Shown: one piece after another, positions 17,432 to 26,546 of the stretch
Layout: each line of letters opens with the position of its first letter
Numbering within the stretch: position 1 is the first letter of the stretch
Assembly (NCBI RefSeq): GCF_003119195.2
Contig: NZ_CP022254.1
Location: 975,501-1,039,500, forward strand
DNA from: Azospirillum baldaniorum
Lineage (GTDB): Bacteria > Pseudomonadota > Alphaproteobacteria > Azospirillales > Azospirillaceae
Direction: 5' to 3'
DNA: 64,000 nt
The notes under the pieces: model-generated
What the model saw: the letters and a program-made list of their open reading frames with translations, nothing else
Told to the model about the DNA's origin: nothing
Database searches by the model: none
Position numbers and translations under genes: made by a program

Positions 17432-18835
17432 TCAGAATTTGAACACCGCCTCCATCCCGACGAAGTGGATCGTCTTCGCGGGGCCGGTGTCCTGAAGGAA
17501 GGAGCCGGGCTGGAACAGCGAGTAGGACAGCAGCCCCTCGACCGTGCGCCCGGCGGCGTAGGACAGCACAAGCTCCCCCTGCGTGCCGATGTAGCGGGAC
17601 CGCGACCCGGCGCCGGAGCGGAGCAGGTTCCCGGACAGGTCGTAGACACCGTCCTCCAGGCTCATCCGCCAGTAGGCGATGGCCGAGGCGGACAGGCTGA
17701 ACTCGTCCGACAGCGCCAGATCCACGGAGGGATGCAGGTTCATCAGGTTCAGCGGCCCGACCGGAGTCAGCTCCCCGAAATACTTCGCGCGGGGGAAGAG
17801 GGGGTTGAAGGTGCCCAGCCGCCCGTCGCCGGGATCGCGGTCGCCGCTGGCGATGTTCGCCTTCAGCCCGAGCCGCGGGCGCAGCGGGACGCTCTCCCAA
17901 CGGTGGCCGGTGTCGCTGGCCACCGACCATGCAGCAATCGTCTCCCCATCGATCTGGCCCGTCTGGAGCATGGCCTCCCAGTTCCAATCCCAGCCGTCGG
18001 CCTTTCCGAACAGGCGGGTGCCCAGCGTGTGCCGCTCCTCCCGCCCCTGCCCGCCCTCGAAGGACGCCGCCCTGTTACCGTAGCCGATGTAGTAGGCGTC
18101 CAGCCCCGTACCCCAGCCCGACCCCGCGCCGTGCGTGGCGTACAGTCCCCAGGCGGAGCGCCCGCCGTCGCGCCGGTCGTCGAACAGGTCGGGCGCCGCG
18201 CGGACCGGGCGGCCGAGGAAGCCGTCCACCCGCCAGGGGCCGGATTGCACGATGCCCGTCACCGCGTCGAAGGCCCGCGGGACGTTGGCGCCGTAGCGCA
18301 GACTAATCAACCGTTCCGACCCGTAGGCGAGCATCTGGCGCCCCGCCCGCAGCGTGCCCTGCGCGTCCCCCAGCGGGACGGAGAGGTCGGCGAAGCCCTG
18401 CAGCAGGTCGGTGCGATCGACGTCCGGCGCCCCCTCCGGCCCGAGCTTGCCCGCCGAGCCGGCCATGATCAGTTGGCCGAAGACGCGCAGGGCCGAGCCG
18501 GCGCGCAGATCGGCGTAGGGCAGCAGGCGCCACAGGCCGTAGGCGTCGTTCCTCGGCTCATCCTGCCCCCAGCCGCTGTTGCGCACGGCCTCGCCGCGCA
18601 GCCGCGCCTCCAGCCCGGTGGACAGGGAGACCGTGCCGCCGGGGGTGAGCGGGATCGCCTTGAACCGCTCCCAGAAGGCGCCGCTGCCCGCCGCGGGGTC
18701 GAGGAGGTAGCGGTAGTCCTCGTCGTAGCGGCTGTTGGTCAGGGGCGGGGGCGGCGTCTTCGCAGGGGTCTCCGCAGGGGCCGGGGCGGACTGGAGCAGC
18801 AGAGCCGCGACCAGCGCCCCGCGCCACCGCCTCAC
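17432..18835 (-). CDS. Alginate-export-family outer-membrane porin
   Basis: This 467-residue protein starts with GTG (VRRWRGALVAALLLQSAP), with a signal peptide cut near APAE. The GTG overlaps the upstream MFS stop by 4 bases (GTGA), which fixes the start. The mature protein alternates polar and aromatic strands (GLYATHGAGSGWGTGLDAYY, LDLSDEF-like segments) and ends in a C-terminal Phe (AVFKF), the outer-membrane-barrel signature. It matches the AlgE/alginate-export fold of ~18 strands; the real substrate is probably the small molecule handled by this operon, not alginate. It is the last gene of the six-gene operon. Confidence 0.8.
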   Translation of the reverse strand: MRRWRGALVAALLLQSAPAPAETPAKTPPPPLTNSRYDEDYRYLLDPAAGSGAFWERFKAIPLTPGGTVSLSTGLEARLRGEAVRNSGWGQDEPRNDAYGLWRLLPYADLRAGSALRVFGQLIMAGSAGKLGPEGAPDVDRTDLLQGFADLSVPLGDAQGTLRAGRQMLAYGSERLISLRYGANVPRAFDAVTGIVQSGPWRVDGFLGRPVRAAPDLFDDRRDGGRSAWGLYATHGAGSGWGTGLDAYYIGYGNRAASFEGGQGREERHTLGTRLFGKADGWDWNWEAMLQTGQIDGETIAAWSVASDTGHRWESVPLRPRLGLKANIASGDRDPGDGRLGTFNPLFPRAKYFGELTPVGPLNLMNLHPSVDLALSDEFSLSASAIAYWRMSLEDGVYDLSGNLLRSGAGSRSRYIGTQGELVLSYAAGRTVEGLLSYSLFQPGSFLQDTGPAKTIHFVGMEAVFKF

Positions 18836-20484
18836 GACGCCTTTCCCGCGCCGTGCTCCAGCGCCAGGAAATGCGACACCCGCGGCGGCCCGTCGCCGCG
18901 GTGGAAGGCCAGCGCCTCCTTCTGCACATCCGCGTCGGCGTGCGATACCCGGCGGTGCTGGCGCTGGTGCTCCGCCCAGGATTCCACGAAGAACCACTCC
19001 AGCACCCGTTCCGGATCGCCGGAATCCTGGCTGACGCCCCAGGCGTAGGCGCCGTCCCGCCGCCGCGCCTCCGACAGGCGGCGGAGGGCTGCGTGAAAGT
19101 CGTGCTGGTCGGCCGCGGCCACCCGGTACTCGATGGTGATCAGCACCGGGCCGCGGTCGTTGCGCACCGGCTCGGCGGTCAGCGGCTCCGGCCAGTGGTT
19201 GGACGGGGTGAGGTCGGCCTCGCCCTCCGGCAGCGGCACCGCGCGGGACAGCACTGCCACGGCCAGCAGCCCGGCGGCGCTGACCCACAGGGTGGCCGGC
19301 ACGCCGATCGCATCGGCCAGAGCGCCCCAGCCGAGGCTGCCCGCCGTCAGGGCGCCGTTGAACACGGTCAGGTACAGCGCCAGCCCACGCCCGCGCACCC
19401 AGTTGGGCAGGATGGCCTGGGTGGTGGCGCTCAGCGTCGTCAGCACGGCGATCCAGGCCGCACCGGCGCCCAGCAGGACCGGCAGGGCCAGCCAGCGCGG
19501 CGGGGCCAGGGCCAGGATGCCCATGACCACGGCGGTGACCAGCGCGGCAGCCAGCATCAGGCCGTCCGCGCCCAGACGCTCGCGCAGGCGCGGCAGGACG
19601 GTCGCCCCGCCGATGGCCCCCGCCCCCACGGCGCCGAGCAGCAGGCCATAGAAGCCCGGCCCGCCGCCCAGCATCGGCCCGGCGACGATGGGCAGCAGGG
19701 CCCACAGGGCGCTGGCGCAGGCGAAGAACAGGCCGGCGCGCAGGAAGACGCGGTGCAATTCCTTGCTGGCGCGGGCGTAGCGCAACCCGGCGCGCAGGGC
19801 GCCGCCGAACTGCTCCGACAGATCGTCGCGGGCGTCGGGGGTGCGCCGCCACCACAGCAGGGCGGCGATGACGATGATGTAGGAGGAGACGTCCACCGCG
19901 TAGGTGGCGGCGGCCCCGGCGGCGGCCAGGATCGCGCCGCCCGCCGCCGGGCCGATGGCGCGGGCGATATTGATTCCAAGGCTGTTCAGCGCCACCGCGC
20001 CCTTCAGCTCGCCGCGCGGCACCAGCTCCGGCACGATGGACTGCCAGACCGGCGCCATCAGCGCCGCCCCGACCCCGCCGAGAAAGGTCAGCCCGGCGAT
20101 GGAGGCGACGCTGGCGACGCCCAGCCACGCCTGGATCATCAGCGCGGCGCTGACGCAGGCGAGCAGGCACTGGATGACGATCAGCATCCGCCGCCGGTCC
20201 ATGATGTCCGACAGCACCCCCGCCGGGATCGCCAGCAGGAAGATGGGCAGCGAGCCCGCCGCCTGGATCAGCGCGACGGTGGACGGCGATCCCGACAGGT
20301 CGAGAACCAGCCACGCGCTCGCCACGTCGCGCATGAAGGTGCCGACGTTGCCCAGCACGGCCGCCACCCACAGCACGGCGAACAGCCGGTTGCTCAGCGG
20401 CGCGAAGGCCCCGGCCGGCTTGGATGCGGCGGGCTTATGTCCGGGCGGCTGTGCGTCGGGGGTTGGGACGGCCTCGGCGGTCAT
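18832..20484 (-). CDS. MFS exporter (EntS-type) fused to antibiotic-biosynthesis-monooxygenase-like domain
   Basis: This 550-residue protein has a twelve-helix transporter of the enterobactin-exporter/MFS_3 type at ~25-420, with LSNRLFAVLWVAAVLGNVG, the loop GVLSDIMDRRRML and EQFGGALRAGLRYAR. Residues ~445-540 form a soluble ABM-like alpha/beta domain (PVLITIEYRVAAADQHDF, LEWFFVESWAEHQRQHRRV). This transporter-ABM fusion is known in proteobacteria without a settled function. Both ends overlap neighbours by 4 bp, so the operon is translationally coupled. Efflux of a toxic organic compound is inferred. Confidence 0.85.
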   Translation of the reverse strand: MTAEAVPTPDAQPPGHKPAASKPAGAFAPLSNRLFAVLWVAAVLGNVGTFMRDVASAWLVLDLSGSPSTVALIQAAGSLPIFLLAIPAGVLSDIMDRRRMLIVIQCLLACVSAALMIQAWLGVASVASIAGLTFLGGVGAALMAPVWQSIVPELVPRGELKGAVALNSLGINIARAIGPAAGGAILAAAGAAATYAVDVSSYIIVIAALLWWRRTPDARDDLSEQFGGALRAGLRYARASKELHRVFLRAGLFFACASALWALLPIVAGPMLGGGPGFYGLLLGAVGAGAIGGATVLPRLRERLGADGLMLAAALVTAVVMGILALAPPRWLALPVLLGAGAAWIAVLTTLSATTQAILPNWVRGRGLALYLTVFNGALTAGSLGWGALADAIGVPATLWVSAAGLLAVAVLSRAVPLPEGEADLTPSNHWPEPLTAEPVRNDRGPVLITIEYRVAAADQHDFHAALRRLSEARRRDGAYAWGVSQDSGDPERVLEWFFVESWAEHQRQHRRVSHADADVQKEALAFHRGDGPPRVSHFLALEHGAGKAS

Positions 20485-20936
20485 GCGCGCCCTCCCCGGC
20501 GATGGGCGTTGCGGTGGGTCAGCACCGCCGCCGCCGCGAAGCCGCCGACGATGGCGAGATGCTCCAGGAAGGTCGCGGTCTGCCGCGCGCGGTCCAGCCC
20601 CTCATAGGTCCAGAAGGCGTGGGCGAGCAGCGTGGCGACCACCGTGAAGCCGGCGAGGATCCCGGCGCCGAGCCAGCACCAGCGCCGTGTCAGAAACAGC
20701 GCCGACCCGCCGAGCTGGGTGACGATCACCGCCACCGCGACGAGGACCGGCAGGCCGAGCCCCAGCCCCGCCGCCTCGGCCACCGCGCCGTTGAAGTCCG
20801 TCAGCTTGACCAGTCCGCTGACCAGGAAGGGCGCCGCCAGCGCGAGGCGGGCGAGCCAGGCGGTCCCCGGCCAGTCGAGCAGGGCGGCGACCGGCGCGGC
20901 GGCAGCGTCCTTCCGCGTGGAGAGGGTGTCGGCCAT
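20481..20936 (-). CDS. DoxX-family membrane protein
   Basis: This 151-residue integral membrane protein has four hydrophobic helices: WLARLALAAPFLVSGLVKL, LGLPVLVAVAVIVTQLGGSA, WCWLGAGILAGFTVVATLLA and LEHLAIVGGFAAAAVL. The SGLVKLTDF segment and overall size fit DoxX/DoxX-like proteins, often linked to redox or detoxification operons. The stop overlaps the MFS start (ATGA). Confidence 0.85.
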   Translation of the reverse strand: MADTLSTRKDAAAAPVAALLDWPGTAWLARLALAAPFLVSGLVKLTDFNGAVAEAAGLGLGLPVLVAVAVIVTQLGGSALFLTRRWCWLGAGILAGFTVVATLLAHAFWTYEGLDRARQTATFLEHLAIVGGFAAAAVLTHRNAHRRGGRA

Positions 20937-20950
20937 CGTTGCGCTCCCCC

Positions 20951-22921
20951 TCAAACCGCCCAGCAGCCGCAGCCGAACACGCCCCAGAAGCTGCGCGCGT
21001 CGGACGAGGGCACGTCGGCGCCCAGCGCCGCCGCGTGGTCGTGGCCGTGCACCGCGCAGCCGGAGTGGCAGCCGCACTCCGCCGCCTGCCGCTGCACCGT
21101 CCTGGGGTCGCGGTGATAGCCGCCGACCGTGGCGACCGGCGACCAGTCGGGCATCGGCTTGGGCAGCGGCGGGGCGAGCGTGTCGTAATCGCCCTCGCCA
21201 TGCACCACGGCGCCGCCCAGCAGGGTCAGGACCGAGCGGATGTGGGGGATGCGGTCCTCCGGAACCGCCATGTAGTCGTCGCTGAGCAGCGCCGCGTCGG
21301 CGAGTTGCCCGGCCTCGATCCGGCCCTTCTTGCCCTGCTCGTTGGAGAACCAGGTGTTGGCCTCCGTCCACAAGCGCAGCGCCGTCTCGCGGTCCAGGCG
21401 GTTGGCCATCGGGTAGAGCGACAGCCCGCCCACCGTCTTACCGGTGACCAGCCAGGACAGCGAGACCCAGGGGTTGTAGCTGGCGACACGGGTGGCGTCC
21501 GTCCCGGCGCCCACCGGCACCCCGGCGGCCATCATCTTCGCGATGGGCGGCGTGGCCTCGGCGGCCTTGGCGCCGTAGCGCTCCACGAAATACTCGCCCT
21601 GATAGGCCATGCGGTGCTGCACGGCGATGCCGCCGCCGAGCGCGGCGATGCGGTCGATGTTGCGCTCGCTGATCGTTTCGGCGTGGTCGAAGAACCAGTT
21701 CAGCCCCTGCAACGGGATGTCGCGGTTGACCTTCTCGAAGACGTCGAGCGCCCGGCCGATGGTCTCGTCGTAGGTGGCGTGCAGCCGCCACGGCCAGCGC
21801 CGCTCGGCCAGCAGGCGAACCACCGGCTCCAGGTCCGTCTCCATGTTGGGCGGCATCTCGGGCCGGGCGACGCGGAAGTCCTCGAAGTCGGCCGCCGAAT
21901 AGACCAGCATCTCCCCCGCCCCGTTCAGGCGGTAGCGGTCGTCGCCGTCGCCCGGCTTGACCTTGTCGGACCAGGTGGCGAAGTCCTGCAACTCCTCCTT
22001 CGGCTTCTGGGTGAACAGGTTGTAGGCGATGCGCAGGGTCATCTCGCCGTCGGCGTGCAGCTTCTCGATGATCGCGTAATCGTCGGGATAGTTCTGGAAG
22101 CCGCCGCCGGCGTCGATCACGCTGGTGACGCCCAGACTGTTCAGCTCCCGCATGAAATGGCGGGTGGAGTTGACCTGATACTCCTCTGGCAGCTTCGGCC
22201 CCTTGGCGAGGGTGGAGTACAGGATCATCGCGTTGGGCAGGGCGAGCAGCAGGCCGGTCGGGTTGCCCGCGGCGTCGCGCTGGATCTCGCCGCCCGGTGG
22301 GTTGGGCGTGTCCTTGCCGTATCCCACCGCCCGCAGCGCAGCGGCGTTCAGAAGCGCGCGGTCGTAGAGGTGCAGGATGAAGACCGGCGTGTCGGGGGCG
22401 GCGGCGTTCAGTTCCTCCAGCGTCGGCAGGCGCTTCTCGGCGAACTGGTGCTCGGTGAAGCCGCCGACGACGCGCACCCATTGCGGGGCCGGCGTGCGGG
22501 CCACCTGGGCGCGCAGCATCGCCATGGCGTCGGCCAGCGTCGGCACGCCGTCCCAGCGCAGCTCCATGTTGTAGTTCAGGCCGCCGCGGATGACGTGGAT
22601 GTGGCTGTCGATCAGGCCGGGGATCAGGCGGCGTCCCTTGGCGTCGATCACCGCGGCGTCGGGAGATGCTGCGGTGCGCACCTCGGCCTCCCGCCCCACA
22701 GCGAGGAAGCGCCCGTCGCGGATCGCCACGGCGTCGGCCTGCGGGTTGGCGCGGTCGAGCGTCGTGATCCGGGCGTTGACGATCAGAAGGTCGGAAGACG
22801 GCATGGCGGCATTCCCAAGGCGGGTGAGCAGGGGCGAGGCGAGCAGAGTGGCGGCGGCGCTTCCGGCGATGGCGCCGCGGCGGCCAACACCGGGGCGACC
22901 GTTTCCGGTGCGGCCGGTCAT
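20951..22921 (-). CDS. Exported YtcJ-like amidohydrolase with Cys/His-rich tail
   Basis: This 656-residue protein has a probable Tat signal (GRRGAIAGSAAATLLASPLL) at ~14-33. The catalytic region begins LIVNARITTLDRANPQADAV and has the metal motif GLIDSHIHV, then FDHAETISERNI, GAGTDATRVASYNPW and ADAALLSDDYMAVPEDRI, the amidohydrolase family 3 (YtcJ) pattern. The tail after ~605 is unusual, with CGCHSGC, HGHDH and FGCGCWAV. Periplasmic hydrolysis of an amide or related bond is inferred. It overlaps the upstream XapX stop by 4 bp; DoxX follows after 14 bp. Confidence 0.87.
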   Translation of the reverse strand: MTGRTGNGRPGVGRRGAIAGSAAATLLASPLLTRLGNAAMPSSDLLIVNARITTLDRANPQADAVAIRDGRFLAVGREAEVRTAASPDAAVIDAKGRRLIPGLIDSHIHVIRGGLNYNMELRWDGVPTLADAMAMLRAQVARTPAPQWVRVVGGFTEHQFAEKRLPTLEELNAAAPDTPVFILHLYDRALLNAAALRAVGYGKDTPNPPGGEIQRDAAGNPTGLLLALPNAMILYSTLAKGPKLPEEYQVNSTRHFMRELNSLGVTSVIDAGGGFQNYPDDYAIIEKLHADGEMTLRIAYNLFTQKPKEELQDFATWSDKVKPGDGDDRYRLNGAGEMLVYSAADFEDFRVARPEMPPNMETDLEPVVRLLAERRWPWRLHATYDETIGRALDVFEKVNRDIPLQGLNWFFDHAETISERNIDRIAALGGGIAVQHRMAYQGEYFVERYGAKAAEATPPIAKMMAAGVPVGAGTDATRVASYNPWVSLSWLVTGKTVGGLSLYPMANRLDRETALRLWTEANTWFSNEQGKKGRIEAGQLADAALLSDDYMAVPEDRIPHIRSVLTLLGGAVVHGEGDYDTLAPPLPKPMPDWSPVATVGGYHRDPRTVQRQAAECGCHSGCAVHGHDHAAALGADVPSSDARSFWGVFGCGCWAV

Positions 22922-23217
22922 GCCCGGCCCCGCGGGGGCGCGTCCACGGCGGGTGCCGGCGGGGTCGTGGCATCGGGAGCGGTGGCGCTGCCGGCCTGCG
23001 GCCCCAGGATGTGGCGCGCGCAATCGTTCTGGATGAAGGCGAGGACCGGCTGCCCGGCGATCAGCCGCTTGACCACCGGCACCGCCTGCTCGCCGACCAG
23101 CATGCCGAGCAGGCCGATCAGGGCGATGGTGGGCGGCGCCGGGGAGCGGACACCGAGCAACGCGTAGAGGACGCCGACCAGGATGCCGGCGCCGAGGGAA
23201 AGCAGGTAAGGCATCAT
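22918..23217 (-). CDS. XapX-domain membrane protein
   Basis: This 99-residue protein begins MMPYLLSLGAGILVGVLYALLG. Two short hydrophobic helices and the PAPPTIALIGLLGMLVGEQ segment are the XapX signature; a proline/alanine-rich tail follows. Function is unknown, but XapX proteins recur beside isochorismatase-fold and YtcJ genes, as here. The start is one of two tandem ATGs (23217 or 23214). Confidence 0.85.
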   Translation of the reverse strand: MMPYLLSLGAGILVGVLYALLGVRSPAPPTIALIGLLGMLVGEQAVPVVKRLIAGQPVLAFIQNDCARHILGPQAGSATAPDATTPPAPAVDAPPRGRA

Positions 23218-23331
23218 GGCGTGCCTGTTCTTCGTCCGAATGGGCGGAAAGAGGCGGACCGGCCCCGGGAAGGGTCGGGACCGGTCCGCCGCGGCGCGGG
23301 GCATCGGGCGCCGCAAAGCAAGCGCTGCGGA

Positions 23332-24003
23332 TCAGGCGGCGGCGCTGTGGCCGCCTTCCGACGCGCCGAACATCGTCTTGGCGTAGATGATGCCCAGGCC
23401 ATAGGCGCCGCCGTACTTCTTGGCGATGCCGGTGGTCATCTCGTAGGTCTCGGTGCGCGCCCAGTCGCGCTGCAACTCCAGCATGTACTGGAGCGAGGTC
23501 ATCGGGCGGACGCCGGCCTGGACCATGCGGTCCATGGCGCGCTGGTGCGCTTCGACCGAGACGTCGCCGCAGGCGTCGGCGATGACGTAGACCTCGAAGC
23601 CCTGGTCCAGCGCCGACAGGGTCGGGCCGACGATGCAGACCGAGGTCCACAGGCCGCAGAAGACCAGCCGGGTCTTGCCCAGGCCGTTCACCCGCTTGAT
23701 GACGTTCGCGTCCTCCCAGGTGTTCATGGAAGTGCGGTCGGTGACCTCCGCCCCCGGGAAGGCCTCGGTGATCTCGGAGAAGATCGGGCCGGAGAAGCTC
23801 TTTTCCGCGACGGTGGTCAGGATCGTCGAGACGCCGAAGCCGGCGGCGGCGTGGGCGACCAGCGCGGTGTTGGTGCGCAGCGTCGTGGCGTCGATCGAAT
23901 GGGTCGCGAAGGCCATCTGCGACTGATGATCGATCATGATCAGCGCGTGGTCCTTCGGCGATACGAGCAGCTTGCCAGGAGTCGCGGTGGCGGTGATGGT
24001 CAT
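23332..24003 (-). CDS. Isochorismatase-fold cysteine hydrolase (YcaC-like)
   Basis: This 223-residue soluble protein opens LLVSPKDHALIMIDHQSQM (Asp of the triad), has an active-site Lys in the NVIKRVN region, and the nucleophile Cys in VFCGLWTSVCIVG. Length and motifs fit the YcaC group of isochorismatase-like hydrolases, which have no proven physiological substrate. It is the first gene of the operon reading to 17432. Its promoter region holds a palindrome shared with the downstream alpha/beta hydrolase gene, so it is probably the main target of the adjacent two-component system. Confidence 0.87.
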   Translation of the reverse strand: MTITATATPGKLLVSPKDHALIMIDHQSQMAFATHSIDATTLRTNTALVAHAAAGFGVSTILTTVAEKSFSGPIFSEITEAFPGAEVTDRTSMNTWEDANVIKRVNGLGKTRLVFCGLWTSVCIVGPTLSALDQGFEVYVIADACGDVSVEAHQRAMDRMVQAGVRPMTSLQYMLELQRDWARTETYEMTTGIAKKYGGAYGLGIIYAKTMFGASEGGHSAAA

Positions 24004-24133
24004 GTCTCTATCCCCATTGTTCTTGGCGCCGGTGCCCCAGGCGGGCCCTGCGGCGATGCCCGTGGTCCGGCGGTGCGTCGAAGCATCGGCCAGGGACAGA
24101 GGACGGCGACATTGAACTTGCGTTTGCCGGCCC

Positions 24134-24147
24134 TATACCTTGGTATA
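24134..24147. promoter_or_regulatory. Palindromic operator candidate, copy 1
   Basis: TATACC-TT-GGTATA lies midway between the divergent isochorismatase-like gene (start 24003, 131 bp away) and the kinase gene (start 24254). It shares ATACCTnnGTATA with the site upstream of the alpha/beta hydrolase. Binding by the LuxR response regulator at 25879-26535 is inferred. Confidence 0.6.
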
Positions 24148-24253
24148 TCAGGCCAAGGCGCCGCTCGCCGCCGGTGCCGGTCAGGGTAAAGGGACAGGGC
24201 AAAGGGACAGGATTGAGAGAAGACGTGACCCGACGGCCGGGCGAGCGACGGTG

Positions 24254-25882
24254 ATGCGCACGAGGGATGTCCCCGGAGACCAGCGGTTTCTTCTGGCGAC
24301 CCTGCCCCCGGGGGCGGGGCAGACGCGGCTGGCCGTCGTCACGGTGGTGGGGCTTCTGGTCGCGCTGGCGATCGCGGCGCCCTTCGCCCGCCTGACGCTG
24401 GACGGCACGGCGGTCCTGCTGCCCGCCTACGCCACCGCGGTCCTGCTGACCGAGCTGATGACCGCCGTCCTGCTGTTCGCTCTCTACGCCACGCAACGCT
24501 CGCCGGCCCTGCTGGCGCTGGCTGCCGGCTATCTGGTCACGGCCTTGCTGATCGTTCCCTGGGCGCTGACCTTCCCCGGCGTCTTCGCCCCGACCGGGCT
24601 GCTCGGCGCCGGTCTGCAGAGCACGGCCATCATCGCCGCCGGGCGCCGCATCGGACTGCCGCTGTTCATCCTGGCCTACGCGCTGCTGAAGGCCGTGGAG
24701 GCCGGCCCGCGCGAGGCGCACCGCCCTGCCCTGCCCGCCATCGCGGGCGGCGTGGCGCTGGCGGCGGCGCTGGCCGGGGGCCTGACGGCCTTCGCGCTGG
24801 CCAACGACGCCGTTCTTCCCCGGCTGATGGTCGACAGCATGCGGGAAACGCCGCTGTGGCGGGTCGTGCCGGTGACCGCGCTGGCGCTCTGCGCCGCCGC
24901 ACTGGTCGTCCTGTGGCGGCAGCGGCGCTCCGTCCTCGACCTCTGGCTGATGGTCGTCCTGGCCGCCTGGGCCATCGAGACCTGCCTGCTCAGCTTCATC
25001 AGCGGCGGGCGCTTCAGTGCCGGCTGGTGGTCGGGGCGGCTGTTCGGGCTGGCCGCCTCCAGCGTCGTCCTGCTGATCCTGCTGGCGGAGATGACGACGC
25101 TCTACGGGCGGCTGGTCCGCTCGGTGGCGGCGGAGCGGCGGGTGCGCGACGCGCGTCTGGCCAGCCTGGAGGCGCTCTCCGCCTCCATCGCGCACGAGGT
25201 CAACCAGCCGCTGGCGAGCATGGTCACCAACGCGGGCGCCGGGCTGCGCTGGCTGGACCGCCCGTCGCCCAATCTGGTGGAGGTGCGGGCGGCGCTGAAG
25301 CGCATCTCCGACGACGGCCACCGCGCCGCGCGGGTGATCGCCTGCATCCGCGATTCCTTCCGCAAGGCGCCGCCCCAACGCAGCCGGCTGGACATCAACG
25401 GCGTGATCCGCAGCGCGCTGGACCGCACCGAAGGCGAACGCCGCCTGAACCGGATCGCCGTGCGCACCGACCTTCAGCAGAGTCTGCCGCCGGTCAACGG
25501 CAGCCCGGTGCAGCTCGAACAGGTGCTGCTGAACCTGATCGCCAACGCCGACGACGCGATGAGCGCGGTCTCCGACCGTCCGCGTGTGCTGAGCATCCGT
25601 TCGCGCCGCCGCGGGCTCGCGGACGTCCTCGTGTCGGTGGAGGACACCGGCACCGGGTTGCAGGCGACCCAGGAGGAGCGGCTGTTCGAACCCTTCTTCA
25701 CCACCAAGGAGCATGGAATCGGCATGGGGCTGACCATCTGCCAGTCGATCGTGGAGGCCCATGGCGGCCGGCTGTGGGTGGCCGCCAACCAGCCCCACGG
25801 CGCCGTCTTCCGCTTCACCCTGCCCGCCGACGACGAGCCGGAGCGGCCGGCCGCCGGCACCGCTCTGGAGCGGATGCGATGA
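24254..25882 (+). CDS. MASE4-type sensor histidine kinase
   Basis: This 542-residue protein starts MRTRDVPGDQRFLLATLPPG; an adjacent GTG at 24251 is also possible. About eight hydrophobic helices at ~20-290 form a MASE4-like integral membrane sensor (ALYATQRSPALLALAAGYLV, FPGVFAPTGLLG). The kinase core follows: H-box SIAHEVNQPLASMVTNAG, N-box LLNLIANADDAM, G1 VEDTGTGL, and FFTTKEHGIGMGLTICQSIV. The HExNQPL box is the FixL-like type that pairs with FixJ/LuxR regulators. Its stop overlaps the next start (ATGA). It probably senses a hydrophobic or organic signal and controls the divergent operon. Confidence 0.9.
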   Translation: MRTRDVPGDQRFLLATLPPGAGQTRLAVVTVVGLLVALAIAAPFARLTLDGTAVLLPAYATAVLLTELMTAVLLFALYATQRSPALLALAAGYLVTALLIVPWALTFPGVFAPTGLLGAGLQSTAIIAAGRRIGLPLFILAYALLKAVEAGPREAHRPALPAIAGGVALAAALAGGLTAFALANDAVLPRLMVDSMRETPLWRVVPVTALALCAAALVVLWRQRRSVLDLWLMVVLAAWAIETCLLSFISGGRFSAGWWSGRLFGLAASSVVLLILLAEMTTLYGRLVRSVAAERRVRDARLASLEALSASIAHEVNQPLASMVTNAGAGLRWLDRPSPNLVEVRAALKRISDDGHRAARVIACIRDSFRKAPPQRSRLDINGVIRSALDRTEGERRLNRIAVRTDLQQSLPPVNGSPVQLEQVLLNLIANADDAMSAVSDRPRVLSIRSRRRGLADVLVSVEDTGTGLQATQEERLFEPFFTTKEHGIGMGLTICQSIVEAHGGRLWVAANQPHGAVFRFTLPADDEPERPAAGTALERMR

Positions 25883-26535
25883 CCGACCGCACCGTTTCCG
25901 ACCGGTCCCCCGCAACCATGGAAACCCCCTTCGTCGCCATCATCGACGATGATCCGTCGATCCGGGAATCGCTGGTCAGCCTGCTGCGCTCGGTCGGGCT
26001 GACGGCCCTGCCCTTCGCCTCGGCGCAGGACTTTCTGCAGCATCGCTGGCCCGACGCGCCGGGCTGCTTGGTGCTGGACGTGCGGCTGCCTGGCCAGAGC
26101 GGGCTGGAGTTCCAGCGCGAGCTGACCGGGGCGGGCATCCATTTGCCGGTCGTCTTCATCACCGGCCATGGCGACATTCCCATGTCGGTGACGGCGATGA
26201 AGGCGGGCGCCGTCGAGTTCCTGGCCAAGCCCTTCCGCGACCAGGATCTGATCGACGCCGTCCACACCGGCATCGAGCGCGACCGCGACCGCCGCCGCGC
26301 CGTCGACGCCCTGTCCGATCTTCAGGAACGCTTCCGCAGCCTGACCCCGCGCGAGCGGGAGGTGATGCAGCTCGTCGCCGCCGGGCAGCTCAACAAGCAG
26401 ATCGCCGCCGAGCTGCAACTCAGCGAGATCACCGTGAAGGTCCACCGTGCCAGCGTGATGCGCAAGATGCAGGCGCGGTCCCTGCCCGATCTGGTGCGCA
26501 TCGCCGACAAGGTGACCCCCAACGGTGAGTCCTGA
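25879..26535 (+). CDS. FixJ/LuxR-family response regulator
   Basis: This 218-residue protein has a receiver domain at ~17-130 with IDDDPSIRESL, phospho-acceptor Asp67 (VLDVRLPG), the conserved Thr in FITGHGDIPM, and Lys in FLAKPF. The helix-turn-helix at ~150-205 has LTPREREVMQLVAAGQLNKQ and ITVKVHRASVMRKM. It overlaps the kinase stop by 4 bp, a cognate pair. Its likely targets are the two palindromes at 24134 and 27500. Confidence 0.93.
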   Translation: MTDRTVSDRSPATMETPFVAIIDDDPSIRESLVSLLRSVGLTALPFASAQDFLQHRWPDAPGCLVLDVRLPGQSGLEFQRELTGAGIHLPVVFITGHGDIPMSVTAMKAGAVEFLAKPFRDQDLIDAVHTGIERDRDRRRAVDALSDLQERFRSLTPREREVMQLVAAGQLNKQIAAELQLSEITVKVHRASVMRKMQARSLPDLVRIADKVTPNGES

Positions 26536-26546
26536 CCGGTCCTTGC

